A DNA stretch of 64,000 nt from Roseburia_C amylophila (GTDB lineage: Bacteria > Bacillota > Clostridia > Lachnospirales > Lachnospiraceae), in contig NZ_JAOQKI010000006.1 in NCBI RefSeq assembly GCF_025567465.1, forward strand, positions 62,001-126,000. The letters run 5' to 3'. Numbering within the stretch: the first letter of the stretch is position 1; the number at the start of each line of letters is the position of its first letter. Shown in pieces: positions 9,398-17,385 of the stretch. Under the pieces are notes generated by a model. That model did not search any database. It was given only the letters and a program-made list of their open reading frames with translations, and was not told the DNA's origin. Both the position numbers and the translations under genes were made by a program.

Positions 9398-9459
9398 TTC
9401 GCTTCCTCCTTTTGGAATATCGTAGGTGTATTATCCGTATTACTTCAATTGATACGCAC

Positions 9460-9488
9460 ACTATAACATCCCAGCAGATGAGACACAA
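9460..9488 (-). promoter_or_regulatory. Promoter of the GntR-ABC operon
   Basis: Minus-strand TTGTGT, 17 bases, TATAGT, about 60 bases before the regulator start. Just downstream, around 9427-9456, GTAT-N11-ATAC forms a dyad flanked by GTG and CAC, a plausible autoregulatory operator. Confidence 0.7.
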
Positions 9489-9536
9489 GAAAAATATCTG
9501 TATGATTTTATTAATAATTCCTTAATGCTGCTCGCG

Positions 9537-9572
9537 TAAAAAAGCGGAACCAGTTTACACTGATTCCGTCTC
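9537..9572 (-). terminator. Intrinsic terminator after the receptor-like gene
   Basis: Minus strand ACGGAATCAGT and ACTGGTTCCGC pair around a TGTAA loop, followed by CTTTTTT. Stop codon of the gene lies about 35 bases upstream. Confidence 0.85.
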
Positions 9573-9607
9573 TTTACACTACTCTATCTTCCTTTCATCA
9601 GGAAATA

Positions 9608-10189
9608 TTATTCACATTTTTCAATTGCTGCAATTACTTCATTTAACTTCTGTAATTCATCTTTGATTTCGCGGTTGTTATTACCAAAGTCTGTTGCCAG
9701 TGCAGATACATTGGTTGCAACAATTGCGAATCCTTTTCCAGCCTCTCCTGCACGAGCAGCCTCAATAGAAGCGTTTAATGCAAGAATCTTCTGGTTCTTT
9801 TCAATCTTGTCCAGCTGTTTGGTAATATCATTAATCTTCTGGATGTATTCTGAGGTCTTCTGTACATTCTCATGAATATCAGAATTCTTCTTCTCTTCAT
9901 CCATTCTCTTCTCTTCAGATGCTGCAAGCTGTGTCAGAACGATAGTCAGCGCTGCTATCTTAGCTTTAGCTTCGTTTTCATCCTCTGCGTCTTCCTTCTT
10001 CGCATAAGAAAGATATCCAACAATTTCAATTCCGGCTTTGATCACATCTCTGTATTCAGATGCTTCACCTTCCCCGATTGCTACACTTCCATCAGAATCC
10101 AGAAGTAATGGTTTTACTCCTGTTACGTTTTCCCATTGTGCAAAAAGTACCTCTATATCTTCTGCATTAAATATCTTATTCAACTGCAT
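9608..10189 (-). CDS. Small soluble methyl-accepting-chemotaxis-like protein
   Basis: 193 residues with no membrane segment. The N-terminal ~100 residues look like a small sensory domain (MQLNKIFNAEDIEVLFAQWE, then VKPLLLDSDGSVAIGEGE). A coiled coil follows, with the chemoreceptor hairpin tip ILALNASIEAARAGEAGKGF around residues 135-155, the part that contacts CheA and CheW. Only a short coiled-coil stub surrounds the tip, far shorter than the usual signalling domain. It is monocistronic with its own promoter and terminator. It may be a cytoplasmic mini-receptor or adaptor; I cannot name its ligand. Confidence 0.75.
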   Translation of the reverse strand: MQLNKIFNAEDIEVLFAQWENVTGVKPLLLDSDGSVAIGEGEASEYRDVIKAGIEIVGYLSYAKKEDAEDENEAKAKIAALTIVLTQLAASEEKRMDEEKKNSDIHENVQKTSEYIQKINDITKQLDKIEKNQKILALNASIEAARAGEAGKGFAIVATNVSALATDFGNNNREIKDELQKLNEVIAAIEKCE

Positions 10190-10218
10190 ATTTCTGCCCT
10201 CCTAAATTATTTATCCTA

Positions 10219-10247
10219 ATTATATCACATGTTTGCTTTGTGAACAA
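10219..10247 (-). promoter_or_regulatory. Promoter of the receptor-like gene
   Basis: Minus-strand TTGTTC, 17 bases, TATAAT, with the start codon about 30 bases downstream and an AGGAGGG ribosome site. Confidence 0.75.
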
Positions 10248-10274
10248 AAAAATTTTTCATTTTTTGACATTTTT

Positions 10275-11135
10275 CTATTTAATGCACAAAAATGCCCCAA
10301 GATTTCCTCTTCTTCCATGACTTGCTCTGTGCGAAAACAACAGTTCACTGTTACAGCAGGTACACACATTCGGCAAGATTAGTTTTTCCGGCAGGATTCC
10401 CGCATCTAAAAGCACTCTTTCATTGGCTTTCCAGAGATTTAACTGATACTTTCCATTTTCTTTCCGGTACATAATTTCACTGCCATGACCGGAAAACTCC
10501 TGTTCAAATTCCAGTGCCACATCTTCACTTACTTCATAACAGTCCTGGCAGATAGATGGGCCTATCGCACACCATACATCCTCCGGTACTGTTCCATATG
10601 CTTCTGCCATTGCTTTCAGCGTGGCTCTTCCCATTCTGTTAACCGTGCCCCTCCAGCCGGAATGGCTCAGTCCGATTGCCCTATGCTTTGTATCCACAAA
10701 GTAAAGCGGCACACAGTCTGCATAAAAGGTTGCAAGCATCAGCCCCGGCACATCGGTAATCAATCCATCCACATCATGATACGGCCGTTCCTTTGTCAGT
10801 CCGCTTCCTGCATCCTCTGCTGTTACTTTTCTTACATTGGTGGTATGGGTCTGGTCAGAGCAGACAATCTGCCCTGCCGGAACTTCCATTGCCTCAGCTA
10901 CCCTGCGGAAATTTTCCTTTACTGCCTCTATGTCATCTCCACGGTTAAAGCTTAAATCCAGCGAAGAAAATTCATTCTTACTTACTCCACCCATTCTTGT
11001 GGTAAAGCAGTGTTTTACCATATCAAGTGCCTGCAACTGTGGATACTGCAGTAACACTAATTCTTTTTTCCCCGCATGGGAAAATACGGACGGTATCATG
11101 GTTCGTCCATCCTCTTTTATCTGAAATTCTGTCAT
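10275..11135 (-). CDS. pgeF: PgeF/YlmD-like laccase-domain protein
   Basis: Member of the DUF152 or 'multicopper oxidase' family; characterised members act as peptidoglycan-editing factors or purine nucleoside phosphorylases. Zinc-site segments are visible: GLSHSGWRGTVNRMG, CAIGPSICQDCYEV and CTCCNSELLFSHRASHG. The start MTEFQIKEDG has AGGAAAAG upstream; an open frame runs to 11192 but has no better start. About 286 residues, normal. It sits upstream of the receptor-like gene and downstream of yraN, with a ~110-base gap to yraN and no clear promoter of its own. Confidence 0.9.
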   Translation of the reverse strand: MTEFQIKEDGRTMIPSVFSHAGKKELVLLQYPQLQALDMVKHCFTTRMGGVSKNEFSSLDLSFNRGDDIEAVKENFRRVAEAMEVPAGQIVCSDQTHTTNVRKVTAEDAGSGLTKERPYHDVDGLITDVPGLMLATFYADCVPLYFVDTKHRAIGLSHSGWRGTVNRMGRATLKAMAEAYGTVPEDVWCAIGPSICQDCYEVSEDVALEFEQEFSGHGSEIMYRKENGKYQLNLWKANERVLLDAGILPEKLILPNVCTCCNSELLFSHRASHGRRGNLGAFLCIK

Positions 11136-11249
11136 TTTTCTTTTCCTGTTCTTATTTTTCCAGTTCCAACTCCATGCTGTAACGGATTCCATGCTGTAAC
11201 TGGTTCAATTCTCCAGCATTCTTTTTCCTGTATCAAGTCTCATCTGTCA

Positions 11250-11609
11250 CTAATAAGGCTCTATATAGGGGAAAGCATCCTTCAGCCACTGTATGTCCTC
11301 TCCTAATATTGCAATCACATCAAACCTGCAGGGCAGTCCCATCATATGTTTACACATCAGGTAATAATCTGCCACTCTTGATATTTTCCTTTGTTTACGG
11401 TAATCTACCGCTTCCTGTGGAAGTCCCTTTCCGGTATCACTGCGGTATTTTACTTCTGCAAAAACAAGATATTTTCCATCTCTTGCAATCATATCAATTT
11501 CTCCGAACCTGCAGCGGTAATTCATCTCACAGATACTGCAGCCGGATGCCTTTAAATACTCTGCCGCCTTTTTTTCATACTCACTGCCCATGCTGCGTTT
11601 ATTTTCCAT
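11250..11609 (-). CDS. yraN: YraN family (UPF0102) nuclease-like protein
   Basis: Short protein with a restriction-endonuclease-like fold and unknown role, often linked to the rnhB region. Starting at MENKRSMGSEYEKKAAEYL it is 119 residues, the family norm, with the motif region GEIDMIARDGKYLVFAEVKYR (E, D and ExK positions of the nuclease core) and a late KISRVADYY segment. The ATG at 11609 has AGGGGAG upstream. An in-frame open stretch continues upstream through a 15-base tandem repeat and would add a strange IQIAG pentapeptide repeat; I do not include it. Confidence 0.9.
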   Translation of the reverse strand: MENKRSMGSEYEKKAAEYLKASGCSICEMNYRCRFGEIDMIARDGKYLVFAEVKYRSDTGKGLPQEAVDYRKQRKISRVADYYLMCKHMMGLPCRFDVIAILGEDIQWLKDAFPYIEPY

Positions 11610-11628
11610 CCCTGCTCCCCTTTCTGTT

Positions 11629-11703
11629 ATTCCTGCTATTTGGATTTCCACTATTTGGATTCCTGCTATTTGGATTCCTGCTATTTGGATTTCCACTATC
11701 CCG
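11629..11703. repeat. Five-unit 15-bp tandem repeat upstream of yraN
   Basis: Five head-to-tail copies of ATTCCTGCTATTTGG (plus strand), two with a TTCCA variant and the last partly diverged. It fills the spacer between flhB-like and yraN, has a period divisible by three, and is in frame with yraN. No CRISPR-like spacers. Confidence 0.95.
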
Positions 11704-11722
11704 TTTGCCGTTACAGCTATTT

Positions 11723-12049
11723 TTATTCCAATTTACTGCGCAGCTTATCCATATCATCGACAAAGACAAGTATCTCTGCCACTACTTCATATAATTCCGG
11801 CGGAATCATATCTCCAATTTCAAGCCTGGATAAGGTATTTGCCAGCTGATTATCCTGATACAGCGGAACATCTTCCTCTTTGGCTTTCTCAATAATTTTA
11901 TCCGCAAGATACCCCTTGCCGGTTGCCAGTATCTTTGGTGCCCTCTCTCCCGGCTCATATGCGATGGCAACTGCTGTTTTTTCTTTTGTTTTCTCTTCTC
12001 CGGCATTTTTCCCATCAAAGTCTGCCGGATGCCAGATTCCATTTTTCAT
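11723..12049 (-). CDS. FlhB C-terminal-domain homologue (YlqH/FlhX type)
   Basis: 108-residue soluble protein matching only the cytoplasmic domain of the flagellar export protein FlhB: VAIAYEPGERAPKILATGKG, ADKIIEKAKEEDVPLYQD, LANTLSRLEIGDMIPPELYEVVAEIL. The NPTH autocleavage motif of FlhB is absent, and so are the membrane helices. The pair with the upstream FliK-like gene (gap 3 bases) matches B. subtilis ylqG-ylqH next to rnhB. Role unknown; possibly modulates the flagellar export switch. Confidence 0.88.
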   Translation of the reverse strand: MKNGIWHPADFDGKNAGEEKTKEKTAVAIAYEPGERAPKILATGKGYLADKIIEKAKEEDVPLYQDNQLANTLSRLEIGDMIPPELYEVVAEILVFVDDMDKLRSKLE

Positions 12050-12052
12050 AAA

Positions 12053-13765
12053 TTACGCCCTCATATCAAAGGAATACCGATGCAGGATTCCGACTGACGG
12101 ATGCTCCTGCTGCATAAAATCTTCAACCAGATTTTTCTTTCTGGACTGGTTCTCCACCTGTACCGTACAGGAATATCCTTTCTCCTGCAGCCGCTGCATC
12201 AGCTCAGCCATATGTTCTTCGATTAAATCATAGGATTTCTCATCCTCCAGATAAAAATTCGTATGCACCTTTCTATCCTTCATCCGCACAGACACATCCG
12301 TTGCACCAAGGTTATCCATATCAAGATGTAAAAAAGCACTCAGTTCGCCATCCGGTCTGTCCACACCACTCTTATTAGTATAGACAAATAAATCTCCGTG
12401 GGCATTCTGATTTGACATCCGAAGGGGAATCTGCACATAATGATAGGCATTATTAATCTGATTCATAAATTCAATATTCCCCTGCAGATTACTTACTGCT
12501 TTCGCAAGGGAAGTATTGCTCTGACCGGATTCTTGCACCAGCTCCTGCATCTTCTGCATCTGATTTTCCATCTTCTCATAAAGATGCTTAACAGCATCCC
12601 CTTTGATTTCTTCCGGTTTTAGTGTCCACTGCTGTTTTACCTCATATTCCAGCACTTTCTGATACTCTTTACCGGAAAACAGTTTCTTTGCAGAACCTCC
12701 GGTTAAACCCATTATCTCATCCAGTGCCTGATGCAGTTCTTTTAGAAATGCACCTGTAGAAAGATTTCCGTTTAAAGTCCCCTCTGCGGTAAATAATTTA
12801 CTGCCTGCAAGCTGTGGAAATTCTTTCAGAAGATTTGAAAAATCCTTCATCTGCCCCTCTGTAAACAATGCGCCGACACTGCCCCTGGCATAATACTGCA
12901 CGCCATCTAATGTTTCTTCTATGGATCCTGCTATCGTTTCAGTTTCTGCTAATTCCGTTCCTGTGATTTCTGTGGCAGCAAATTCTGACGCTCCTTCCAG
13001 TATGGCTCCTTCCTGAAGTTCCACCGGACTCCAGCTTCCTTTCTGTACTCCCTCTTTTACAATTACAGACATATCCAAAGAACCATCCTGCTTCAACACC
13101 TGATAGATTCGGCTTCCCAGTTCCAATGCCTCTGTCTCGGAAAGGTTTTCGTTCTGATATAATTTTCCGATGCTTTCCAAGACATCATCAAACTGTGAAG
13201 TGATTGCCGCCTGATCAGATTTATAATTTTCAAACTGCCGGATAAATTCTTCTGACATCGGAATATCAAGCTTATGCATCAATACCAGTGACTTAATATC
13301 CGCATCCGGATATGCAGAAATACTGCGTGCCATATCCATAAGGCTTTCCCTGCCAATGGACATCTGCTCTTCCATCATGGAATTGACCATATCTATCATT
13401 CTTGGTTCTGCCGGAATGCCTGCTGCATCCAGTGCCTTTAACAACGTCGGATTATTGAGATTTCCATTGGTATAAGGTCGAATTTCAACGGTAGTTCCAT
13501 CATTGGATTTCACCTGGAAAAACATCGCCTGACCAACGGCTAACTGTACGCCTGCTGCTATTCTCGCCTGAACAGTCTGGCCATTTGCCAGTCCAAGCGT
13601 AACCGTTCCGTTTTTGATATCATTTACGGTTCCTTCAAATACATTTCCTACCGTCATTTCCCGTACGGCTGATACCAGCTGCTGAACCCCTTGCTGCGGG
13701 GCTGTTGCTGTAGCTCCGGTAGCCGAACTTCTGTTGTATTGTGCTAACATGTCTGAAATCTGCAT
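12053..13765 (-). CDS. FliK-like hook-length-control protein (YlqG type)
   Basis: About 570 residues. The N-terminal part includes an OB-like stretch (GNVFEGTVNDIKNGTVTLGLANG), then a long helical, low-conservation middle. The C-terminal ~120 residues resemble the FliK C-terminal domain (LRMSNQNAHGDLFVYTNKS, then LHLDMDNLGATDVSVRMKD and VHTNFYLEDE). It sits outside any flagellar operon, as ylqG does in B. subtilis. The ATG at 13765 has GGAG 9 bases upstream; an earlier ATG at 13786 and a TTG at 13792 are weaker. No signal peptide. Confidence 0.8.
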   Translation of the reverse strand: MQISDMLAQYNRSSATGATATAPQQGVQQLVSAVREMTVGNVFEGTVNDIKNGTVTLGLANGQTVQARIAAGVQLAVGQAMFFQVKSNDGTTVEIRPYTNGNLNNPTLLKALDAAGIPAEPRMIDMVNSMMEEQMSIGRESLMDMARSISAYPDADIKSLVLMHKLDIPMSEEFIRQFENYKSDQAAITSQFDDVLESIGKLYQNENLSETEALELGSRIYQVLKQDGSLDMSVIVKEGVQKGSWSPVELQEGAILEGASEFAATEITGTELAETETIAGSIEETLDGVQYYARGSVGALFTEGQMKDFSNLLKEFPQLAGSKLFTAEGTLNGNLSTGAFLKELHQALDEIMGLTGGSAKKLFSGKEYQKVLEYEVKQQWTLKPEEIKGDAVKHLYEKMENQMQKMQELVQESGQSNTSLAKAVSNLQGNIEFMNQINNAYHYVQIPLRMSNQNAHGDLFVYTNKSGVDRPDGELSAFLHLDMDNLGATDVSVRMKDRKVHTNFYLEDEKSYDLIEEHMAELMQRLQEKGYSCTVQVENQSRKKNLVEDFMQQEHPSVGILHRYSFDMRA

Positions 13766-13803
13766 ATCAATCACTCCACTCTGCATCGCCAATTTCTTTG
13801 GAA

Positions 13804-14574
13804 TTATTCACTGTAAAAATTCTTAATAAAGGTTCTCCGGTGAATTGGTGTTGGTCCATATTCTTTGATTGCTGCAATATGGGCTGCGGAGCCATAACCC
13901 TTGTTATCCGCAAATCCATATTCCGGCATAATTTTCGCATATTCAACCATCATGCGATCCCTTGTTACCTTTGCAATGATACTGGCTGCTCCAATGGAAA
14001 TGCTCTTTGCATCTCCTTTGATAATCGGAACCTGACGGATATCTACTCCCGGTATTGTCACCGCATCATTTAATAATATATCGGGTTTTACTTTCAAATT
14101 CGTTATAGCCTGTCGCATAGCTTCATAAGTAGCCTGCAAAATATTAATTTCATCAATCCGCCCCGGACCTGCCATTCCAATTCCTGTTGCCACTGCCTTC
14201 TCCATAATTTCATCATAGAGTTTTTCACGCATGGATGCACTGAGTTTCTTGGAATCATTGATATATAAAATGTCACAATCCTTTGGCAGAATCACAGCTC
14301 CTGCCACAACCGGCCCCGCCAGCGGACCTCTTCCCACTTCATCTATACCGCAGATATAACCGGCATCCGCATATTCTTTTTCATACTTTTTCAGATTTTC
14401 AATCCGGACATACTCTGCCTCAAGCCTCTGTATCCGCTTTCCTGCTTTTTCCACAAGGCTCTTTACGCCGCTTCGTTCATCTTTTTCATATCTTGCTATA
14501 AAATCAGGCAGCATACTGTCTTCTGCTGCCTGTAACTCTTCTTTGATTGCTCCGATTTTCTTTTCTTCTGCCAT
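13804..14574 (-). CDS. rnhB: Ribonuclease HII
   Basis: Removes RNA from RNA-DNA hybrids and single ribonucleotides from DNA. Motifs: YICGIDEVGRGPLAGPVVAG (D and E of the metal site), LNDAVTIPG, KGDAKSISIGAASIIAKVTRD, with the last Asp of the active site further on in the MPEYGF-NKGYG region. It has an ~70-residue helical N-terminal extension, common in Firmicute RNase HII. 256 residues in total. Confidence 0.96.
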   Translation of the reverse strand: MAEEKKIGAIKEELQAAEDSMLPDFIARYEKDERSGVKSLVEKAGKRIQRLEAEYVRIENLKKYEKEYADAGYICGIDEVGRGPLAGPVVAGAVILPKDCDILYINDSKKLSASMREKLYDEIMEKAVATGIGMAGPGRIDEINILQATYEAMRQAITNLKVKPDILLNDAVTIPGVDIRQVPIIKGDAKSISIGAASIIAKVTRDRMMVEYAKIMPEYGFADNKGYGSAAHIAAIKEYGPTPIHRRTFIKNFYSE

Positions 14575-14609
14575 AATTACTTTACCCTCTAACTGCTCTT
14601 CCGATTTTA

Positions 14610-15173
14610 TTACTGGTGCCGGATAAATCCAATTTTATCAAATGGATAGATTCTAAGCCATGCTTTTCCTATGATATCCGCCCGCTTGATATTTCCAACA
14701 TCCGGAAACCTGCTGTCCTTGCTGTAATTACGGTTATCTCCCATCACAAAATATTCATCCTCACCTAATGTAATCGGGTCAGATGCAAGTCCCGGGTCTT
14801 TAATAACCTCTCTTCCATAAGATTCCACCAGTTCTTCTCCGTTAATCAATATCTCTCCCTTATCGGTAATCTGTACCGTTTCTCCCGGCATTCCGATAAT
14901 CCGTTTGATAAAATAAGTGTCTTCCTTATACTGATACGGAAATACAATAATATCAAAACGTTCCGGTTCATGAAACCGATAGGATATCTTATCTACAATC
15001 AGATTATCTCCATTGGTAAGGGTATTTTCCATGGACGAACCATCCACTCTGGTCCGCTGTCCAACATAACGTATCATCAAAAATGTCAGTACCACAATCA
15101 CAATGAGATATAGTATGAAACTGACACTTTCCCTTACCGCCTTTCCTCTTTTGCCGCGTTCTTCTTCCTTCAT
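14610..15173 (-). CDS. lepB: Signal peptidase I (first of three)
   Basis: Type I signal peptidase with one N-terminal membrane helix (about residues 18-40, SFILYLIVIVVLTFLMIRYV). The catalytic Ser is in RVDGSSMENTL and the Lys in YFIKRIIGMPGE; box E is GDNRNYSKDSR. ~187 residues. The start is ambiguous: the ATG at 15173 has GGAG very close, while a TTG at 15191 in the same frame has AAAGAG upstream. It separates rnhB from rbgA, with a second signal peptidase gene on the far side of rbgA, suggesting a local duplication or a specialised pair. Confidence 0.93.
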   Translation of the reverse strand: MKEEERGKRGKAVRESVSFILYLIVIVVLTFLMIRYVGQRTRVDGSSMENTLTNGDNLIVDKISYRFHEPERFDIIVFPYQYKEDTYFIKRIIGMPGETVQITDKGEILINGEELVESYGREVIKDPGLASDPITLGEDEYFVMGDNRNYSKDSRFPDVGNIKRADIIGKAWLRIYPFDKIGFIRHQ

Positions 15174-15221
15174 ATCTCCGTCTTGCTCCAACTCTTTTTG
15201 ATTCCTATTCTTATTTTTATC

Positions 15222-16073
15222 TTATGCTTCCACTTCCGGTTTTTCAAGTGAAATTTTACCGAGCTTTCCAGTACGGAATTCATCCAGCACCAGTGCAGCG
15301 GCTTTGGCATAATCTACTTCATTTCCTTTTTTGATACAGCCACGGTTTAAGGCAATTTTCTCCAACATCTCTGCCGGTGTTCCCTCTTCTTCCATTCCAT
15401 ATCTTTCCTTTAATACACCCGGATACTCTTCCCGCAGAATCTGAATCAGTTCCAGTGAAAGTTCATCAATATTTAAAATATCATCTTTGATAGAACCTAT
15501 CAGTGCCAGTCTTAACCCAACGCTCTGGTCTTCAAACTTTGGCCATAAAATACCCGGTGTATCCAAAAGTTCTACATTCTTATTCAGGCGAATCCACTGC
15601 TTGCCCTTGGTTACACCCGGCTTATTTCCGGTCTTGGCGCAGGCTTTTCCTGCAAAAGTATTGATAAAGGTGGATTTTCCCACATTCGGGATTCCCACTA
15701 CCATAGCCCGCACCGGACGGTTCTTGATTCCTCTTCGTAAATCACGCTCCGTCTTTTCCTTGCAGGCTTCTGCTATAATTGCAGACACCTGCTTCATGCT
15801 TCCTTTATTTCTGGCATCCATGCGTACTACATAATAGCCCTTTTTCTTAAAAAACTCTGTCCAGCCTTCATTTTTTCTTTCATCTGCAAGGTCAGATTTG
15901 TTCAACAAAATCAGACGGGCTTTTCCTTTTCCCAGGGTATCTATATCCGGATTTCTGCTGCTCACCGGAATTCTTGCATCCACCAGCTCTATTACTAAAT
16001 CTACCAGTTTTATATCTTCCTGCATCTGACGTTTTGCTTTCGTCATATGTCCCGGATACCATTGAAACTGCAT
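15222..16073 (-). CDS. rbgA: Ribosome biogenesis GTPase RbgA (YlqF)
   Basis: Circularly permuted GTPase for late 50S assembly. The order of motifs is permuted as expected: NKSD (G4) comes before GIPNVGKSTF (G1) and DTPG (G3). The N-terminus MQFQWYPGHMTKAKRQM is diagnostic. 283 residues, normal. It lies in the conserved rplS-rbgA-rnhB order, with signal peptidase genes inserted on both sides. Confidence 0.97.
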   Translation of the reverse strand: MQFQWYPGHMTKAKRQMQEDIKLVDLVIELVDARIPVSSRNPDIDTLGKGKARLILLNKSDLADERKNEGWTEFFKKKGYYVVRMDARNKGSMKQVSAIIAEACKEKTERDLRRGIKNRPVRAMVVGIPNVGKSTFINTFAGKACAKTGNKPGVTKGKQWIRLNKNVELLDTPGILWPKFEDQSVGLRLALIGSIKDDILNIDELSLELIQILREEYPGVLKERYGMEEEGTPAEMLEKIALNRGCIKKGNEVDYAKAAALVLDEFRTGKLGKISLEKPEVEA

Positions 16074-16103
16074 CTTATTTTCCTCTCTTCCCTTACTGTC
16101 CTT

Positions 16104-16691
16104 CTATTTGATAAAACCGATTTTCCGGAGCGGAGAAATCCGGAACCATGCTTTTCCTATAATATATTCCCGTTTTACATTTCCAATATTGGCATAACGG
16201 CTGTCCTCACTGCTGTTGCGATTGTCTCCCAATACAAAATACTCATCTTCCCCTACCGTAATCTCTTCGGATGCCAGTCCTGCATCTTCAATGGCAGCTG
16301 TATCTGCTTTTTCATCAAACAGTTCTCCATTTACATAGACTGCTCCATTCTTTATCTGTATCTTATCTCCCGGCACCCCAATGACACGCTTTACATAATA
16401 ATGCGACTTTTCATTTCCATTTGGAAGAAATACAATAACATCATTTGCTTTTGGTTTCTTCAGTTTATAAACAAAACGATTAACCAGAATCTCTTCTCCG
16501 TTCTCTATCGTAGGGTTCATGGACTGTCCTACCACAGTGGTCCGAAGTCCGATAAAATATACAAATACAAATGAAATCACCAGGACAATTGCAATCTCAA
16601 TGACCCAGGTGCCGATTTCCTTCAGCAGTGGTACATTTATTTTCTTTCTACGTCTGCCAAAATTCAGACCACGAACGCTGCCTCTACGCAT
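16104..16691 (-). CDS. lepB: Signal peptidase I (second of three)
   Basis: 195 residues. A basic N-terminus (MRRGSVRGLNFGRRRKK) and one membrane helix (IEIAIVLVISFVFVYFIGL) precede the catalytic Ser in VVGQSMNPTIENG and Lys in YYVKRVIGVPGD; GDNRNSSEDSR follows. It resembles the neighbouring copy at 14610-15173 in size and box wording but differs in sequence, so the duplication is not recent. Ribosome site AAGGAG about 11 bases upstream. Confidence 0.95.
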   Translation of the reverse strand: MRRGSVRGLNFGRRRKKINVPLLKEIGTWVIEIAIVLVISFVFVYFIGLRTTVVGQSMNPTIENGEEILVNRFVYKLKKPKANDVIVFLPNGNEKSHYYVKRVIGVPGDKIQIKNGAVYVNGELFDEKADTAAIEDAGLASEEITVGEDEYFVLGDNRNSSEDSRYANIGNVKREYIIGKAWFRISPLRKIGFIK

Positions 16692-16742
16692 AATCTTATG
16701 TTCTCCTTCTTACCTGAATATCATTCGATATATCTGCAGAAA

Positions 16743-16850
16743 CTGCCACCGGCAGCTTCTTATGAATACGTGGTAACTACGAGAAACACGCTTTGCGAGT
16801 TTCTCGAGTTATCGCGGTGCTCTCCAAATCTGCATGCAAGCATGCGATTT
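16743..16850. repeat. Nested palindromes between lepB and rplS
   Basis: Three inverted repeats in about 110 bases: CTGCC-ACC-GGCAG (16743-16755); TAACT(A)CGAGAAAC with GTTTCTCGAGTTA (16774-16787 and 16799-16811, 13 paired bases, one bulge); and AAATC-T-GCATGC-AA-GCATGC-GATTT (16826-16850). No open frame. Looks like a REP/BIME-type intergenic element. Confidence 0.7.
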
Positions 16851-16876
16851 CTCTCGCTACTCGCGTAAATACAACA

Positions 16877-16907
16877 AGAGGGACGATACACATTGGCACG
16901 TCCCTCT
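16877..16907 (-). terminator. Terminator hairpin after rplS
   Basis: Perfect 9-base stem AGAGGGACG and CGTCCCTCT with a 13-base loop, followed on the minus strand by CTTGTTGTATTT, only partly T-rich. Confidence 0.65.
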
Positions 16908-16916
16908 GACAGATTC

Positions 16917-17270
16917 TTATTTTACTAACTCTTTTACTTTTGCTTTCTTACCGATACGACCTCTTAAGTAATTCAGCTTAGCTCTTCTTACTTTACCAGC
17001 TCTTACTACTTCAACCTTCTCTACGTTAGGAGAATGTAATGGCCAGGTCTTCTCTACGCCAACACCATTAGAAAATTTACGAACGGTAAATGTCTCACGG
17101 TTGCTTCCGCCCTGTTTCTTTAATACAACACCTTCGAAAACCTGAATTCTTTCACGGTTTCCCTCTTTAATTTTCGCATAAACCTTAACGGTATCTCCTA
17201 CACGAAACTCTGGTGCATCTGCCTTTAACTGCTCTGCTTCAATGTTCTTAATAATTTCACTTGCGTTCAT
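16917..17270 (-). CDS. rplS: 50S ribosomal protein L19
   Basis: Ribosomal protein at the 30S-50S interface. 117 residues from MNASEIIKNIEAEQL, with the diagnostic RVGDTVKVYAKIKEGNRERI, VFEGVVLKKQGG and VEVVRAGKVRRAKLNYLRG. A perfect AGGAGGT ribosome site fixes the start at 17270; the open frame extends 16 codons further but without a site. Its own strong promoter lies immediately behind the pilT stop. Confidence 0.98.
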   Translation of the reverse strand: MNASEIIKNIEAEQLKADAPEFRVGDTVKVYAKIKEGNRERIQVFEGVVLKKQGGSNRETFTVRKFSNGVGVEKTWPLHSPNVEKVEVVRAGKVRRAKLNYLRGRIGKKAKVKELVK

Positions 17271-17343
17271 TTTGTGACCTCCTGTATATTTTGATGTTCT
17301 TAATGCATTCATTTGCAACAGAGGACCATCGCCTATTCACAAC
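17271..17343 (-). promoter_or_regulatory. rplS 5' leader, candidate L19 autoregulatory leader
   Basis: About 70 transcribed, non-coding bases between the promoter and the L19 start. Segments GGCGATGGTCCTC and TGAATGCATT can form small stems. Firmicute L19 genes often carry a short conserved leader bound by L19; I could not align it to the consensus from memory, so this is a positional inference. Confidence 0.35.
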
Positions 17344-17349
17344 TGTTGT

Positions 17350-17378
17350 ATTGTATCATGTTCTCTATGCCTCGTCAA
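17350..17378 (-). promoter_or_regulatory. Promoter of rplS
   Basis: Minus-strand TTGACG, 17 bases, TACAAT. Close to consensus. It separates rplS from the pilT-containing cluster upstream. Confidence 0.85.
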
Positions 17379-17385
17379 GCTATTT

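Noticed and set aside
11250..11696. Longer yraN start adding an IQIAG repeat
   Set aside because: The internal ATG has a good AGGGGAG site and gives the normal family length.
11629..11703. CRISPR array
   Set aside because: Units are contiguous with no spacers, and no cas genes are present. The same applies to the repeats at 23103-23232.
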